NCBI GenBank assembly: GCA_008711295.1
Contig: VUYV01000015.1
Location: 4,999,157-5,063,156 of the forward strand
DNA from: Anarhynchus alexandrinus
Taxonomy: Eukaryota; Chordata; Aves; Charadriiformes; Charadriidae
Direction of reading: 5' to 3'
Length of the DNA: 64,000 bases
The notes below the pieces were generated by a model that saw only the letters and a program-made list of their open reading frames with translations, did not search any database and had not been told where the DNA came from. The translations under genes and the position numbers were made by a program. Positions 31,809 to 43,441 of the stretch are shown piece by piece; the stretch's first letter is position 1, and the number at the start of each line of letters is the position of its first letter.

Positions 31809-34195
31809 CTGGGGTAGGACAGTGGGACTTGAATAGAAACCAGACAACTTGCAGAGTGCAGAAGATTGAAGTAGGAAGCTCCCCAGGGGTATGTGCAAGG
31901 CTTTATTCAGCTGCTTAATCACAGACATCCAGTGGTATTTGGGCTGCCTGGCAGCTGCCTGTCCAGAACGGCACTGCTGTCCTACAGACTATGTGTCATC
32001 TTTGTCTGTCCTGTATGGATGTCTCATGCACCCAAGCCCACCTCAAACAGTGTCAGAGGACTATGGAGGTAACTGAGTCACTCAACTCCAATGGCTCTGC
32101 TAGCCATTAGAGCATCATTATACCTCTGCTTACGCTTAACCTGGGTCCAATGTTCATAGTTGTTCTGAAGGGAAAAACCATTATCTTACATGCAGAATGG
32201 TACCGTGATAGTGTCCTTCTTGAAAAATTAGGGCTTATTTTAAGAGATACGCAAACTTGAGAGGGGGTGGGGGGCAGAGAGAGACCCATCATTGGACTTA
32301 GTAGTAGGACTGAAAAGGCCAAAAGGATCGGAATAAAAGAATAGGTCAAAGGCTTCAAACTTGTAAGCCTAAGGTTAAATATGACAGCAGCTTAAATTCC
32401 CTGAAAATCAAACTCCTATTAGGTTCCTAGTGCTAGGAAACCAAATTTTTGACAACTGAGCTGTGCAGGACTGGAATTAGAGTCGAACCATGGAATCATC
32501 TTAGCATGGTGTTACCATTATTTACCATCTGACAGCTGTGAAAGTAGTCCATCTTAGATGTTTAAATTCACACCACAATCAGTCCTTTTCTCTTAAGCTT
32601 TCAGGAAATACTCATATGTTATTCAATGAATTTTACACCCTCTTTAAAAAAATTAATTATTTAGACTTCAGAATTAAGAAAATTATAAAAGAAAGGTGCA
32701 TATTCTTTCTATATCCGTTCAGCTTTTTCAGTCAATGCAACTATATCAGCTTAGACCTGGCCTACATTCCTGTCTTTCCAAGACTGAACAATCTAATTAT
32801 GAGGAAGATAAATAGAAAAAAAAAAAATAATGAAGCAATAGAAAGAACAGCAGATGAGAATAAAAATTATTCAGTGGTGCAGCTGCTTAGATTTGTTATC
32901 TTCACGCGTTAGAGATTCCATTAGGTTTCCAACTCAGACTGCCTGGCTGCTTTTCTCGTAGTCTACTAGTGCACTAAATATCCATAGACATAAAAATTAC
33001 AAAAAAAAGTCTTCTAAGCCAGAGGGAATAGAACTGTAAATGTGTAAAACTCTGCGTCTGTGTATATATGTCACATCAGTTAAAAAGGAAAGTATAGTTC
33101 CTTGATTGCCTATACAAGCTCCATTTACTAAACAGCAAAAGTACCAGACATACATTTTTCAGGGAGCATTACATTGGCCAAAGGTCGCAAAAACAATTTC
33201 AGAGGCAGCCTGCCCACATTAGTTTCTTGAGATCTTGATTACAAATTTATAAGAGACATACCCTAGACATTGAGAGATGGTCTCAAAGATTACTGTCCTT
33301 CCTGCCATCTGCACACTCCACTGGGAACATTAGAAACCTTGTCCATCAACCAAAATAAACAGCTCTTCTCATGAACAGGCCCAAAGAATGCCCTATAAAT
33401 CATACCTGTCAAAAATGCTAGTAGCATTGCAGAAGACAGAAATCAATCCAAAACTCATTAGTTCGCCTGACAAGTGCTTAATCTTATATTGTTTAATGCC
33501 GACCTGAACAAATCAGATAGAATAGAACCATGCAAAGCAGTGGCTGGATTTTCCATTATAGAAACTTTTGCAGTGATTATAGCTTAATCTTTCTCTCAAA
33601 TTTTCCTTTTCATTCTCCTTTCCTCTATACCACCTGCCAGAAGATATTGACTCCAACAGAGTTTTCTTACTTCTGAAGGGATAGACACATCATGATTGCT
33701 TCATTTGATAGTGTGCAAGACTGTACATCTACATTTTGCAAATGTCTTCTGCTAAGTAGGATAAATAAGTATGGATTGGATTATATACAGTATTGCTTGA
33801 AGAGGTTGCCAAGCAGAATGGGTATACTACTAACTTTTTATTAGCTTTGTGCTAAATCTTTTAATCTGCCAGCATGGAATAAAGTATGAAATAATTCCGA
33901 AGTCATGTGGGATAACAAGAAAACACAAGTACAGACAGTAAATGTCGTAAGTCAAAGTGTTCTTCATCCACACATTTGGGGAGCAAGGCATATTATGGTT
34001 CCACATGGAACTCATATTTTGTGAACTCCTTAAAATATTGGAGGAATGTGTAGTTTGATTTCAGTGGCTTTATTCAAGTGCTTTACATGTGATTAGGGAC
34101 TGTTCTTTGGCACTCAGACCTGCTGGTGTGGAGTGACTTGCATTCGTGCAATTGAACTCCGATTCTCCAAGAAAGGATGTATGCCCTCTTCAAGG

Positions 34196-34220
34196 GCTGT
34201 TTAGGAGAGCCCTAAACAGC
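34196..34220. other. Perfect short inverted repeat
   Basis: GCTGTTTAGG (34196-34205) and CCTAAACAGC (34211-34220) are exact reverse complements around a five-base loop. Too short to name; no flanking element was seen. Confidence 0.6.
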
Positions 34221-34327
34221 ACTGACCAAAACCATGCCAAGGATAACAGTTTGTTAAAAATGTTGGACGACTGACTTCCAGTGTAGAGCTGAATTTACTA
34301 GTATATATTTAGTGTTACTGTTTCTGT

Positions 34328-34350
34328 TTAGTTTAGTTTAGTTTAGTTTA
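34328..34350. repeat. (GTTTA)n microsatellite
   Basis: Four to five tandem GTTTA units. Short and slightly imperfect at its left edge. Confidence 0.9.
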
Positions 34351-36040
34351 AAGATAGAAAAAATGAAAATAATACATCCCAATATAAGAAAACATTAAGT
34401 TTTAGGAAGAATGACGTTATTCTGAAATGGCCTCTGAAGTGACGTTAACAACATCCACATGATGTATAAATGGTGGTTTTATTTCTCAGTTTGCACAAAA
34501 CACAAACATAAACTTCAGAAGCCGTAACACCTCTGGAGAACATATTATGTTGTTATGACCTCAGGTGTTGAGTGTTTGAGACACTGCTTAGCACTCGGGT
34601 GGCCCTTCGGATCTATGGACATTGCAAAAAAACCAGAAATTAAAATCTGAAACAGGGAATGCATGCAGCCAGTCATAAGCAAAGCTGAGAGCACTGCACA
34701 GTAACTCCCCATATAAATCCAGTGAAGAGCCAACTTGTAAGGAACATGCTCCAGTCAGGACACAAGACACAAAGCTTGTCTGCCTGTCTGCCTTGGTGCA
34801 ATCACTCTGGACTTTGAATGACAGAGCATATGTTGTGGGAGGAAGAAGTAGGTCTGTCTTTTACTGTGTGCCTGTAAGTGTTGTGCATAGAGCTATAATT
34901 GCAATATGGAGCTACAGCGAGGATGAAATTAGCTAATTAGCTTTTTTTTTTTTCTTAACATTAAAGGGTTAGCTCAATTTTTTAAGCAAGAAAACTACTT
35001 GTCTGAATTGTGCATCCTTGCACAAGGTATCTTCCCTGCATCTCATGGATTTTGCTGCAGTCAGGCATTAGATCCAAATCTGGAACTGTAGTTCCTAACA
35101 AATTTCTCCTGTTCTTTTAGTCTAAGCAGACCAAGAAGTGTGCAAAGAAACTAGCTGTCATGAAGACTGATTGTTTAAGACCTTGTTTTAGGATGGCGCG
35201 GAGATAGGTTAAGAAGTTTTCTGAAAGAAAACATGGTTTGAGAACTGGAGTGTGGGTGTATTGGGTTTGGAACTGGGGAAAAAAAAAAAAAAGATATCTG
35301 GGTAGATTTGGGAGTCATTCAGGGGAAACCAGCTGAAAGGAGATGAAGACATAAGGGAGGAGATTGGTGCTAGTGCTGGACCAGAACGGGGTGAGAAAGC
35401 ATATTCAATGTTGACTTCATGGAAATTGTATCAAACAGCTAAGGACATCCATCAGAATCTGATAGCAGATGCTCAGGAATAATTTACAGCCTGTTCTAGT
35501 TTAGGAACAAGTTCTGTAAATATATTCCCTGTCTGCTTTTTACAGAACAAAAGAAAGAGAGAGAAACAGAACAATACAATGGGATTATAAAATGGTATAG
35601 CAGTAGGAGGTAAGGAAATGGAAATAGTGGGCGGTTTCTGTGATAGGCCCAGGAGAGCATGAAAACCCTGCCTGATGATGTAGCTTCTGGATCAATGGGT
35701 GATTTTTAGTTCACTATGATTCCCCTTCTCACATGGCTTATTTTAAGGGGGGTGGGGAGGAGAAAAGGCACTTCCAATTTAATAGTGTCTATAATAATCC
35801 TTACAGACTTTACAGGTCTTGTACTCTCACTCCTTTGCTCCCATCTCTATTCCTAAGCCATCTTCTCCCCCATATTCTTCAGCTTTCATTTAGGAGCTAC
35901 ATTCCCCAGGGGATCTGACCACTGCTGCCCCTAATTTTCTGAGTTATTATTTCCCCAGGCTCCTGTCCACCAGCAGCTCACAACTCCCAACAGTCAGTAT
36001 GGCAATCAGCCTCCCCCACCTGCCCCTGTTTTTTCTGATC

Positions 36041-36110
36041 GTCATCATCATCACCATCATCACCATCATCATCACTATCATCATCATCATCATCATCCTC
36101 ATCCTCCTCC

Positions 36111-36142
<32 letters not shown>

Positions 36143-36202
36143 GTCATCATCATCGTCAACATCATCCTCATCCTCCTCATCATCATCATCATCATCACCA
36201 TC
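36041..36202. repeat. (CAT)n / (ATC)n trinucleotide array
   Basis: About 160 bp of tandem CAT with interruptions of CAC, CCT, CGT and AAC. CCTCATCCTCCTC-like interruptions occur twice, suggesting expansion of a larger unit. The frames it opens (poly-Asp/Glu or poly-Met on the minus strand, poly-Ile on the plus) are by-products of the repeat. Confidence 0.97.
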
Positions 36203-36861
36203 CCTTTCTCCTTCCCTTTGCGTCACCTTTACCAGCCTCTTGCTGGTGGCAGTTCATCCCCTTTCTCTACCTCTCACCCCTCAGGAAATGGATGCTACAG
36301 CAAAACTTCCACAAACATCTGTGTCTTTAGGCTTTTAGCTCACACGTGTTTTGTTTTTAATGCCTTGCCATTCCAGCTAAGAGTTTGTATGGGTTCCCTC
36401 CACACATTTATACCCTTCCTAAGATCCCTTGCAGCCTGCTGTTTCTTCCCTCCATGCAATCATCACCCGCCTTACCTCTGTGCCTTCTGATGGGGTGGTT
36501 TGCCCCGTATTTTGCGATATTATGAACTCCCATTTACCCAGAAGGGAGCAGGGAGAGCAAAGACGTGTAAACACACAATTATGTTATAGTTGTCACCCTC
36601 TGAGGAGTTCCTGATAACACAAAGCTTGTTTTGCTTCAGTTGTATTGACTTAAATAACTAATTTGCACTGCATTTTTGGGGAGAACATCCCACTTAAGGA
36701 TGGATTAAAAGTTCATATAGACACTGATGACAGAACTGGGAGTTTTTAGAGTAGCTAGGAAATTTCATCTCAAATTTTGCCTCCTTTTTTTTGGAATATA
36801 TAATTTCAATAGAAACAACAGCAAAAATAAAAATAATAATAAAACCTCCATCGTTGGAGTT
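36203..36861. other. Unannotated non-coding stretch
   Basis: The frame running on from the CAT array to 36490 (163 codons in all) is open by chance beyond the repeat and has no domain. Nothing else was recognised. Confidence 0.55.
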
Positions 36862-36987
36862 ATTCAGAACACAACCGGACAAGGTCCTGTGCAACCTGAT
36901 TTAATTAAGCCTGCATTTAGCATCAGGCTAGACTAGATAAAATCCAGAGGTCCCTTCTGACCTTAATTATTCTATGAATCCATGATT
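36862..36987 (+). mobile_element. Old CR1 3' end
   Basis: Plus-strand CR1 tail: ATTCAGAACACAACCGGACA, AGGTCCTGTGCAACCTGATT, GGCTAGACTAGATAAAATCC, AGAGGTCCCTTCTGACCTTA, then TTATTCTATGAATCCATGATT. This is the 3' UTR and tail repeat of an older CR1 subfamily with the LDKVLCNLI-type ORF2 end. Only 126 bp remain. Confidence 0.88.
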
Positions 36988-38904
36988 AGTAGCTGTTAAT
37001 AGCAATGGCCCTGAAAATGAAGATTTGAAAAATGCACAGGGAATAAGATGATTATTTACTATACATTTTTGTGGGTCTTGAACTGAAAATAAATTATTTA
37101 CCAATATGTATGAATGATGGTCTTTAAATCAGGGGATAATTTCTTTTCCCGAGGGGGAGAAGGAACTGTAATTTTACTTTAAGCACATGCCCGAATGTCA
37201 CAGAAATCAATGGGATTTGAAAATGTGCGTAATGTTAGGCCGGTGTTACATATTTTCTGGAGCTGTGGCCTATGGTGGGGAAGCAATAACAGAAAAAGGC
37301 AGTTCCTAGAGATTAGAACAAGATTACTTCTCTCAGTACTTCACCTTGGAAAGTCTTTTACCATTCCTCAGAAAAAAAAGACCATCACAATGAATAGTCT
37401 TCCCTTGGTGACCCTTGAAATCTTATTAGTAAATGGGATCTTTCCTTCCCCAAGGGCTTGACTGACTAACAGCAATGGAGCAATTCCTGCAGGGTTCACA
37501 GGGAGGGAGCCTAACTCTTATGTTGCTACTCGCGTTGTGGGCAATAGGGAAGAAAAAAAAGTGCCTGTGGTTTTACGTCCCGAGTTTCATTTTATGCTCC
37601 TCCCTTTCCAATCAGATTCAAGAGACGCTTCTCTAACACTGGAAAAAAACTTTAAGCATACTGCTTTGTAATTGAAAGCGAATATACACATCTACTATCA
37701 TTAAGCGATAATTATTTTGTTTTTCTAGGGAGGATTCAGTAAGATAAACACTTCACAGATAAATAAAGTTTCAGGGCTTCAGGCCAAGATATTTATTGAC
37801 TTAGAAGGTACTTATCTCTTAGTTCACTCCCATGTAAAAAATATAATGATAGTAATTATGTTAAAAAACAGATCACTTTTTAAATTATTTAAAAGTCCTC
37901 TTCCAGAATTTAACAGGATGATAATTGCTCCAGCGGTTTTTATGACCTGTGGGGAACAAATTAGCCACAGGGAAAAGGAAGATCCCAAGCTGCTCTTTGT
38001 ATTTAATTCTTATTTATTTAATTAATTCATTTTAGTACTCCCTCTTCATTTCACATACATCTGACATTTGGGGAAATAGAGTGAATTCTGAGGACAGAAA
38101 AAGATTCAAACCCTTTGAAAATGACCGTTACTCTAAAAGCCCCAAAAGAGAGAGATATCAGAGAACTGTCAGATTGAGTACCTAGATAAAACTTAGACAT
38201 AACTAATACTTGAGCTCAGAATCTCAGTATCTCAGAGAAATTCAGACACCTGAATATTTTTTTCCTCATTCCAAAATAGAACTAAATGTCACAGTAAAAA
38301 AATTCCTGTAATTTTTTCATATATAGTTAAAATATTTCCTATTCTGATTTTTGTTTAGCTGCTCCATATTGTCATTAATAGTGTAAAGTAAATCTTGTCA
38401 AAAAAGATCGTGTTGTTCTTTGAGCTTGTCTTCTCAAATTCAACACTCAAATGTCCTGGGAAGCGTGAAAAAAGTGTTTTGCTTTCATTTTTATATATCT
38501 CCTGGAAAATAAAAAGTAATCCATATGGACTTGTATAGCTAGGGAAGAGATCAGAGGATCAAGCTGATAGAAATTTCCTCAAAGGGACTACAAAGCCTGT
38601 AAACTACCCCTTTTCCAGGATATCTTTCACATCTCCCCTTCAGTTTTACAAATTCCACCTGTGCTTTTACTGAACAGGTTCTAAAAGGAATTTAATCAGA
38701 TTATCTCGGGTTGATGTAAATACTCAGCCTGAACTAAATTGTTTCAATTTGCTGGACATTATAAATAAATAAATAAAAATGCTGATCGTAAGTGATGTTT
38801 GCTGTTCTGATTTGATTTCATTTCTGACCTGAAAAAATCAATTACTTCCACAGTCAAGTTTTATCCCCCCTTCTCCTCTAACTTCATACTTAGGTTAATG
38901 GACT
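36988..38904. other. Unannotated non-coding stretch
   Basis: No gene was seen. The parts at 37640-37760 and 37860-38040 are AT-rich and repeat-free, and could be conserved non-coding DNA. Confidence 0.5.
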
Positions 38905-39115
38905 GTTGAGTCAGAAGGGACCACTGTGTTAATGTAATCTGACCGCCTGTGTAGCACAGACCATGGGATTTCCTTGCACTAATTCCTGCCTGTACTAAAA
39001 CACTTCTATATTAAATAAAAAATAATAAAAAAAAATCACCTAGTCTAAATTCAATTTTATTTGTCATTGTAAGAGGCTCATCACTGCTCTGAGGAATTCA
39101 TTCCAGCTAGGCCTA
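38905..39115 (-). mobile_element. Ancient CR1-type fragment, 3' end
   Basis: The plus strand reads GTCAGAAGGGACCACTGTGT, TAATGTAATCTGACCGCCTG, GTAGCACAGACCATGGGATT, then CTAGTCTAAATTCAATTTTA and GAGGAATTCATTCCAGC. This is the 3'-end block order of the same old family as the copy at 8620-9345. An A/T-rich insertion sits near 39010-39035. Confidence 0.65.
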
Positions 39116-39193
39116 CCTCTGCATGCAAGTAGGTATGAGAATTTTAAAATATATGCATATTTGCTAATCAAAATAAATTGGGTTTGGCTTGTG

Positions 39194-39265
39194 GGTTTCA
39201 TTTTTTGTTTTGGTTTGGTTTTGGTTTTTGGTTTGGTTTGGTTTGGTTTTGTTTTTTTTTTTTCC
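39194..39265. repeat. (GGTTT)n-like G/T-rich low-complexity tract
   Basis: Imperfect GGTTT/GGTTTT repeats end in a T-run. On the minus strand they give Lys-Pro-Asn-Gln type repeats, which are not a real protein. Confidence 0.95.
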
Positions 39266-39674
39266 AGGTGAACACAGGTTCATTTAGACTGTTCTTGGGG
39301 TGTATTAGCCTACTTTGGCAAAAAAACCCACAGTGGAAAAAATAGTACCTCTCCCCTAAATTCCCTCCCGAGTCTGACAATTTTAAACCTTTAGCCATTA
39401 TTTTTCCTATTCTGTTTAGGCAGAAAATTTAAAGAATAGATCTGCACAGTAAAATGCTGTTTCAGACATAACTAAAACTGGAAGCATTGTATCTGTCAGT
39501 TTATACATTATTTACAGCAAATTTAGCCCAGATATAGGTCTGTAGTGATGTAACTACACTGCTTCCAGGACAGAGAGCATCTCTGCATGGCATTATACTG
39601 TACTACATAAATGTACCTTCTCATTTAGAGACAACCCTGGCATCTCTGCATGGGGTGCTGTTGTACCAGGCAGG

Positions 39675-39797
39675 GAGCTCTATGCTGAGCTCTTCAGGGC
39701 AAGAACTGTCTTTTCATTATACGTGTGTATGTGTAACTGCATTTCCCTGGGGCCTTTAGGTATCGCTGTGCTAGAAATAAATTATAATAATGAATAA
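39675..39797 (+). mobile_element. Ancient L2/MIR-type 3' tail
   Basis: GAGCTCTTCAGGGCAAGAAC, TGTCTTTTCATTATACGTGT, TGTAACTGCATTTCCCTGGG, GCCTTTAGGTATCGCTGTGC, and an AATAAATTATAATAATGAATAA end follow the order of an old tail (GAGCTCTTTGGGGCAGGGAC, TGTCTTTTTG, GTACAGCGCCTAG, GGGGCTCCTAGGCACTAC, AATAATAAATAAT). That tail is common to amniote L2/SINE-type repeats. Confidence 0.6.
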
Positions 39798-40008
39798 GTG
39801 ACCTGGACACACACAGACCAGGAATCCCTGATGTATGCAAATAGCGTTCAGTGCAAAGGGCTAACACTAAATCCAGGCAATAAAGTTAACTTATAGTTCT
39901 ACCCTGTGCATTTTAAATTTTATGTGAGCTTGTTATGCGGAGCATTTTGCCCCACCAGAAAAAAAGAAAGAAAAGAAAAAAGAAATGATAGCATCCACCT
40001 GTTTACTA

Positions 40009-40251
40009 TTAGCAAGGGCACAAGAAAATTCCTGAACGCTCCCAGTAAGCTGCGACAGAGGAATTGTCTGACTGTAAACCCCATTGACAGAAACCGAGTA
40101 AATTATTCTGTTCCAAATAGTCGGCCATATATTTGCAAACTACCCGCTCATGAATTTTACAGCACGCGCAGCTCAGAGACATTGGCCTATAATTATGCAA
40201 CAGCTGAGCACATGTAAGGGCTGAGATAAATAGCCAGCTGGGGCTGAGCAC
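40009..40251 (-). mobile_element. Ancient LINE reverse-transcriptase fragment, still open
   Basis: The 80-codon minus-strand frame contains NYRPMSLSCACCKIHERVV followed by CKYMADYLEQNNLLGFCQWG (codons 20-58, 40194-40078). This is the conserved start of the LINE reverse-transcriptase fingers/palm: NYRP-[IV]-SL ... CK ... E ... L..N.LL...Q.G. It differs from the CR1 C-terminal pieces elsewhere in the window and looks like a separate old LINE lineage. No catalytic FADD-type motif is included. The flanks (a GAAAGAAAAG run to the left, a G-rich stretch to the right) show no more of the element. The open frame after so long is unusual. Confidence 0.75.
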
Positions 40252-42971
40252 AGCCTCAGAGGGGCTGGGGTGGGGTTGTGGTGTTGTGAGGCTGCAGTGG
40301 TAGTAGGGAATGTGGGGATATGGAGTGCATCAGCTGGTAAGAGTCCTGTAAGTGTGATCTTTCTCCTTTTTTTTTTTTGGTCTTGACACTGGGTTGAAAT
40401 ACGCACCCCTTCAAAGCAGAGATTACGGTGACAGCACTAGTGATTTGGTGTTTGAAGGAGGTAATTGATTTTTGTGTGGTCACTGGGTGACTTTCACCTG
40501 ATTTTACAAATTACATCCTGGTAAATTCTGTTGGGTGTATGTATGTTGAAAGGCCTGTGATATTTGTATAGGATCCATGAGTTTCTACAGTGTGTTGGAC
40601 TCCTCTCCACTTTTTTCTTTCAAAAAACCCCAAAATTCCCATTAAAGCAAAATCTCCCATTTTCAGGAGAGCTGAACAAGAACAAAGGGAGAAGCAATAG
40701 TGATCTGCGTGAATCACACATTCACCTGATAAGTGTCTTCTAGAGGTCCCCTTGGCAGTCTTCTCACAAACAATTTGTTGTTTTTTTGGTTTTGTGGGTT
40801 TTTTTCAGACCCAAATTCACATCAAACCATTGAGAGCTGTTTCTCCTTGTTCAGCAAACACCCAGGTCAGACCTTCGTCCATCAGTTGACATTGAGGCTG
40901 CTTCTGTCCAAAGATCATCTGAGAGCATCTTTTCTTCATGCCTTTTGGGTAAGAAGCATTTTGATATTGATATTAACAGAAGTGGTAAATCAATCCAGGC
41001 TTTGTACTTTGCATTTCACATCAAGGACCCCACTGTGATATGAGTAATTATGGTGGTAAGAACCCTCTGCATACCAAAGAGCTCTCTATGTGGGTCTACA
41101 AAAAGTGCTGCAGTAGGAAGAAAAAGCTAAGAAAGATGAAATAGAATAAAAGTCACCTCCTCTGCCACATCAGAGCCATTTGCTGGTCAGGAATCACTGG
41201 CCAGCATGTTTTGGTGGGCATAAAGTTTGCAGTCTCAAGAAGCATAGAAAGGAATTCCCTCCTCTACAATGAAACATTTAGTTTGTAGCAACAGGAACTA
41301 GAGGAACGTCCTAGCGGTGCTTCAGCTAATAAAAAGAGATGATTAGGAAAAAATATTGTTATTATTTGTGTTTTGAATTCTTACTTCAAGTTTAATTTTA
41401 ATAGTAAACACATGAGGGGAGGTAGTCTACGGGAATCAAATTTAGCAGTTAAATATCCATAAAGGCTGAACATGCACTGAAACAGAGGGGCCGTGTTGAA
41501 CACTTTTGACTTCTGTTGAAGCTGTTGGTCAGAAGCGCAATCTGTATCTGTGGCAGAAGGATGGTGTTACAGCGTAGGAGATACTACTTACACTTCTTTC
41601 TGGATAACTGCCAGTCCTGCGAGTTAAAATTCACAATTTTGGCTTCAAATATTAGAGACATTTTAAAATGTATGCCTTACTAATTAACTAGGCAGAGGGA
41701 GATTCCTAATTTGTCAGCATTAAGATTTTGGAGCTAGAAAAATAAATCTGTTCTTAGAATGAATTGTAAGATACTTTTTGATGAATTGAACAGCTTCAAA
41801 ATATTGCTATCTGTTCTCAGTCTATTGTGCTTGCCTTAGATTACACACGATTGTTCATATGCATATATATGTGTATTTTACAGGAAATGCAAAGGGTTAA
41901 AACCAACTTGAATTCCTGACTGATGCTAGAAATTACTTTAATAATAAATACTGATGAAACATTCATCTTATAGTGATGATTAAAGCTCTTCAGCAGCTGA
42001 AATAGGAATCAGAGCTTTTTAAAACAATTCAGCCTTGGCTCTTTGCATTATTATCTGAAAATGTATTATTCTTCACTGCACAAAATGTCTGTTCCTTCTG
42101 TGCTGCAGAAACTTGTTCTTTAGCCTGCAAATGTGATATTTGTGCTCTTTTACAACAGAAGCTGCTCTACAGCAGATACCATGGGAATCACTAAAGGGAA
42201 AAAGATAAGCCCAGTTCCTCTGTCACTCTGTGAGTGGATCTCACTATCTTCTGGTGAGATTCAGAATGATTCAGGGTGACCTCATTTTCCATTACAAGAA
42301 AAGTGTAAGGGATTCCTGTGGTGAGAGAATGAAAATAATAGTTCGCATCCAAAGGATTAAGGGGTGTACCAAGCAGGAATGTAGGGTGCTATGAGGAAAG
42401 TGGTAATTCCTGCGTCTTCTTTAGCAAAGCATCCTCTTCTCTCTCTGGCAGCTATGACTTTATAGAACTCATCAAGATCTTTAATACTGTCTAACATCAA
42501 AAATTCCTTCTTTTTTTAATAAATTATCCTGGGTGTTTGAAGTCTTTCTATAGGTATGTCCTGGTGATAAAAACTCAACAAAATCCTAACCAGAAACCTT
42601 TGAAATGACAAAGAAAGCAAATCAGCAGTTCCAATGGACACCTGAGATTAATCAGCTTCAGTGCCTCATGGGCACAGTTTAGGAGTCCGCAAGCAGAGCA
42701 GGGTGGTGGCAGACGAGGGAGAGGTGCGATGGGGGAGGGAGAGATCCCGATATGTGCATTATCTCAGCTAGCCTAGCATGAAGTTTCCTTGACTCAGTAA
42801 CCAGCCGTCAGGGATTCACTTAACCCCAGGCAGCTCCTGAAAACTCAGGGTGTTGTGTATGATGGGAGCCTCATCCTCCTGTGTCCAGACTGAGATGGGG
42901 ATGCGGTTTTCTTGGCCAGTGCCATCCAACAACAGGACTGATCTACTTTTCTACCTGCAGTACTGTGAGGT
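40252..42971. other. Unannotated non-coding stretch
   Basis: No gene or repeat was recognised. A G/T-rich run is at 40780-40806. Frames of up to 101 codons show no motif. Confidence 0.5.
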
Positions 42972-43441
42972 TATAGAATCATAGAATCATAGAATGGTTT
43001 AGGTTGGAAAGGACCTTGAAGATCATCGAGTTCCAACCCCCCTGCCATAGGCAGGGACACCTCCCACTAGACCAGGTTGCCCAAGGCCACGTCCAGCCTG
43101 GCCTTGAACACCTCCAGGGATGGGGCCTCAACAACCTCTCTGGGCAACCTGTTCCAGTGCCTCACCACCCTCAAAGTGAAAAACTTCTTCCTAATGTTCA
43201 ATCTAAACCTGCCCTCTTCCAGTTTGAAGCCATTCCCCCTTGTCCTGTCACTACATGCCCTAGTAAAAAGTCCTTCCCCAGCTCTCCTGTAGGCCCCCTT
43301 TAGGTACTGGAAGGCCGCAATAAGATCTCCCTGGAGCCTTCTCTTCTCCAGGCTGAACAGCCCCAACTCCTTCAGCCTCTCCTCATAGGAGAGGTGCTCC
43401 AGCCCTCGGATCATCCTCGTGGCCCTAACAAGGACCATCAT
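42972..43441 (-). mobile_element. Young 5'-truncated CR1 LINE with open ORF2 C-terminus
   Basis: Minus-strand CR1 of about 470 bp. The plus strand starts with ATAGAATCATAGAATCATAG tail repeats and AATGGTTTAGGTTGG. The minus strand keeps 124 codons of ORF2 C-terminus open (43441-43067), including [29 protein letters not shown] and [20 protein letters not shown]. This part lies downstream of the reverse-transcriptase domain. The copy is nearly identical to the one at 1562-1760, opposite in orientation. Confidence 0.97.

Larger units (their letters stand above)
31809..36040. other. Unannotated non-coding stretch
   Basis: About 4.2 kb without a recognised gene. It includes a perfect 10-bp stem hairpin at 34196-34220, a short (GTTTA)n at about 34328-34350, and an AT-rich part at 34920-34990. 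A 124-codon frame at 32538-32912 is Lys/Asn/Phe-rich, has no domain, and is taken as chance in AT-rich DNA. Confidence 0.5.

Noticed and set aside
32538..32912. 124-codon plus-strand frame
   Set aside because: Lys/Asn/Phe/Ile composition follows from AT-rich DNA; no domain is visible.
35978..36490. Long acidic, Met-rich and Ile-rich frames
   Set aside because: They are products of the CAT microsatellite and its chance extension.
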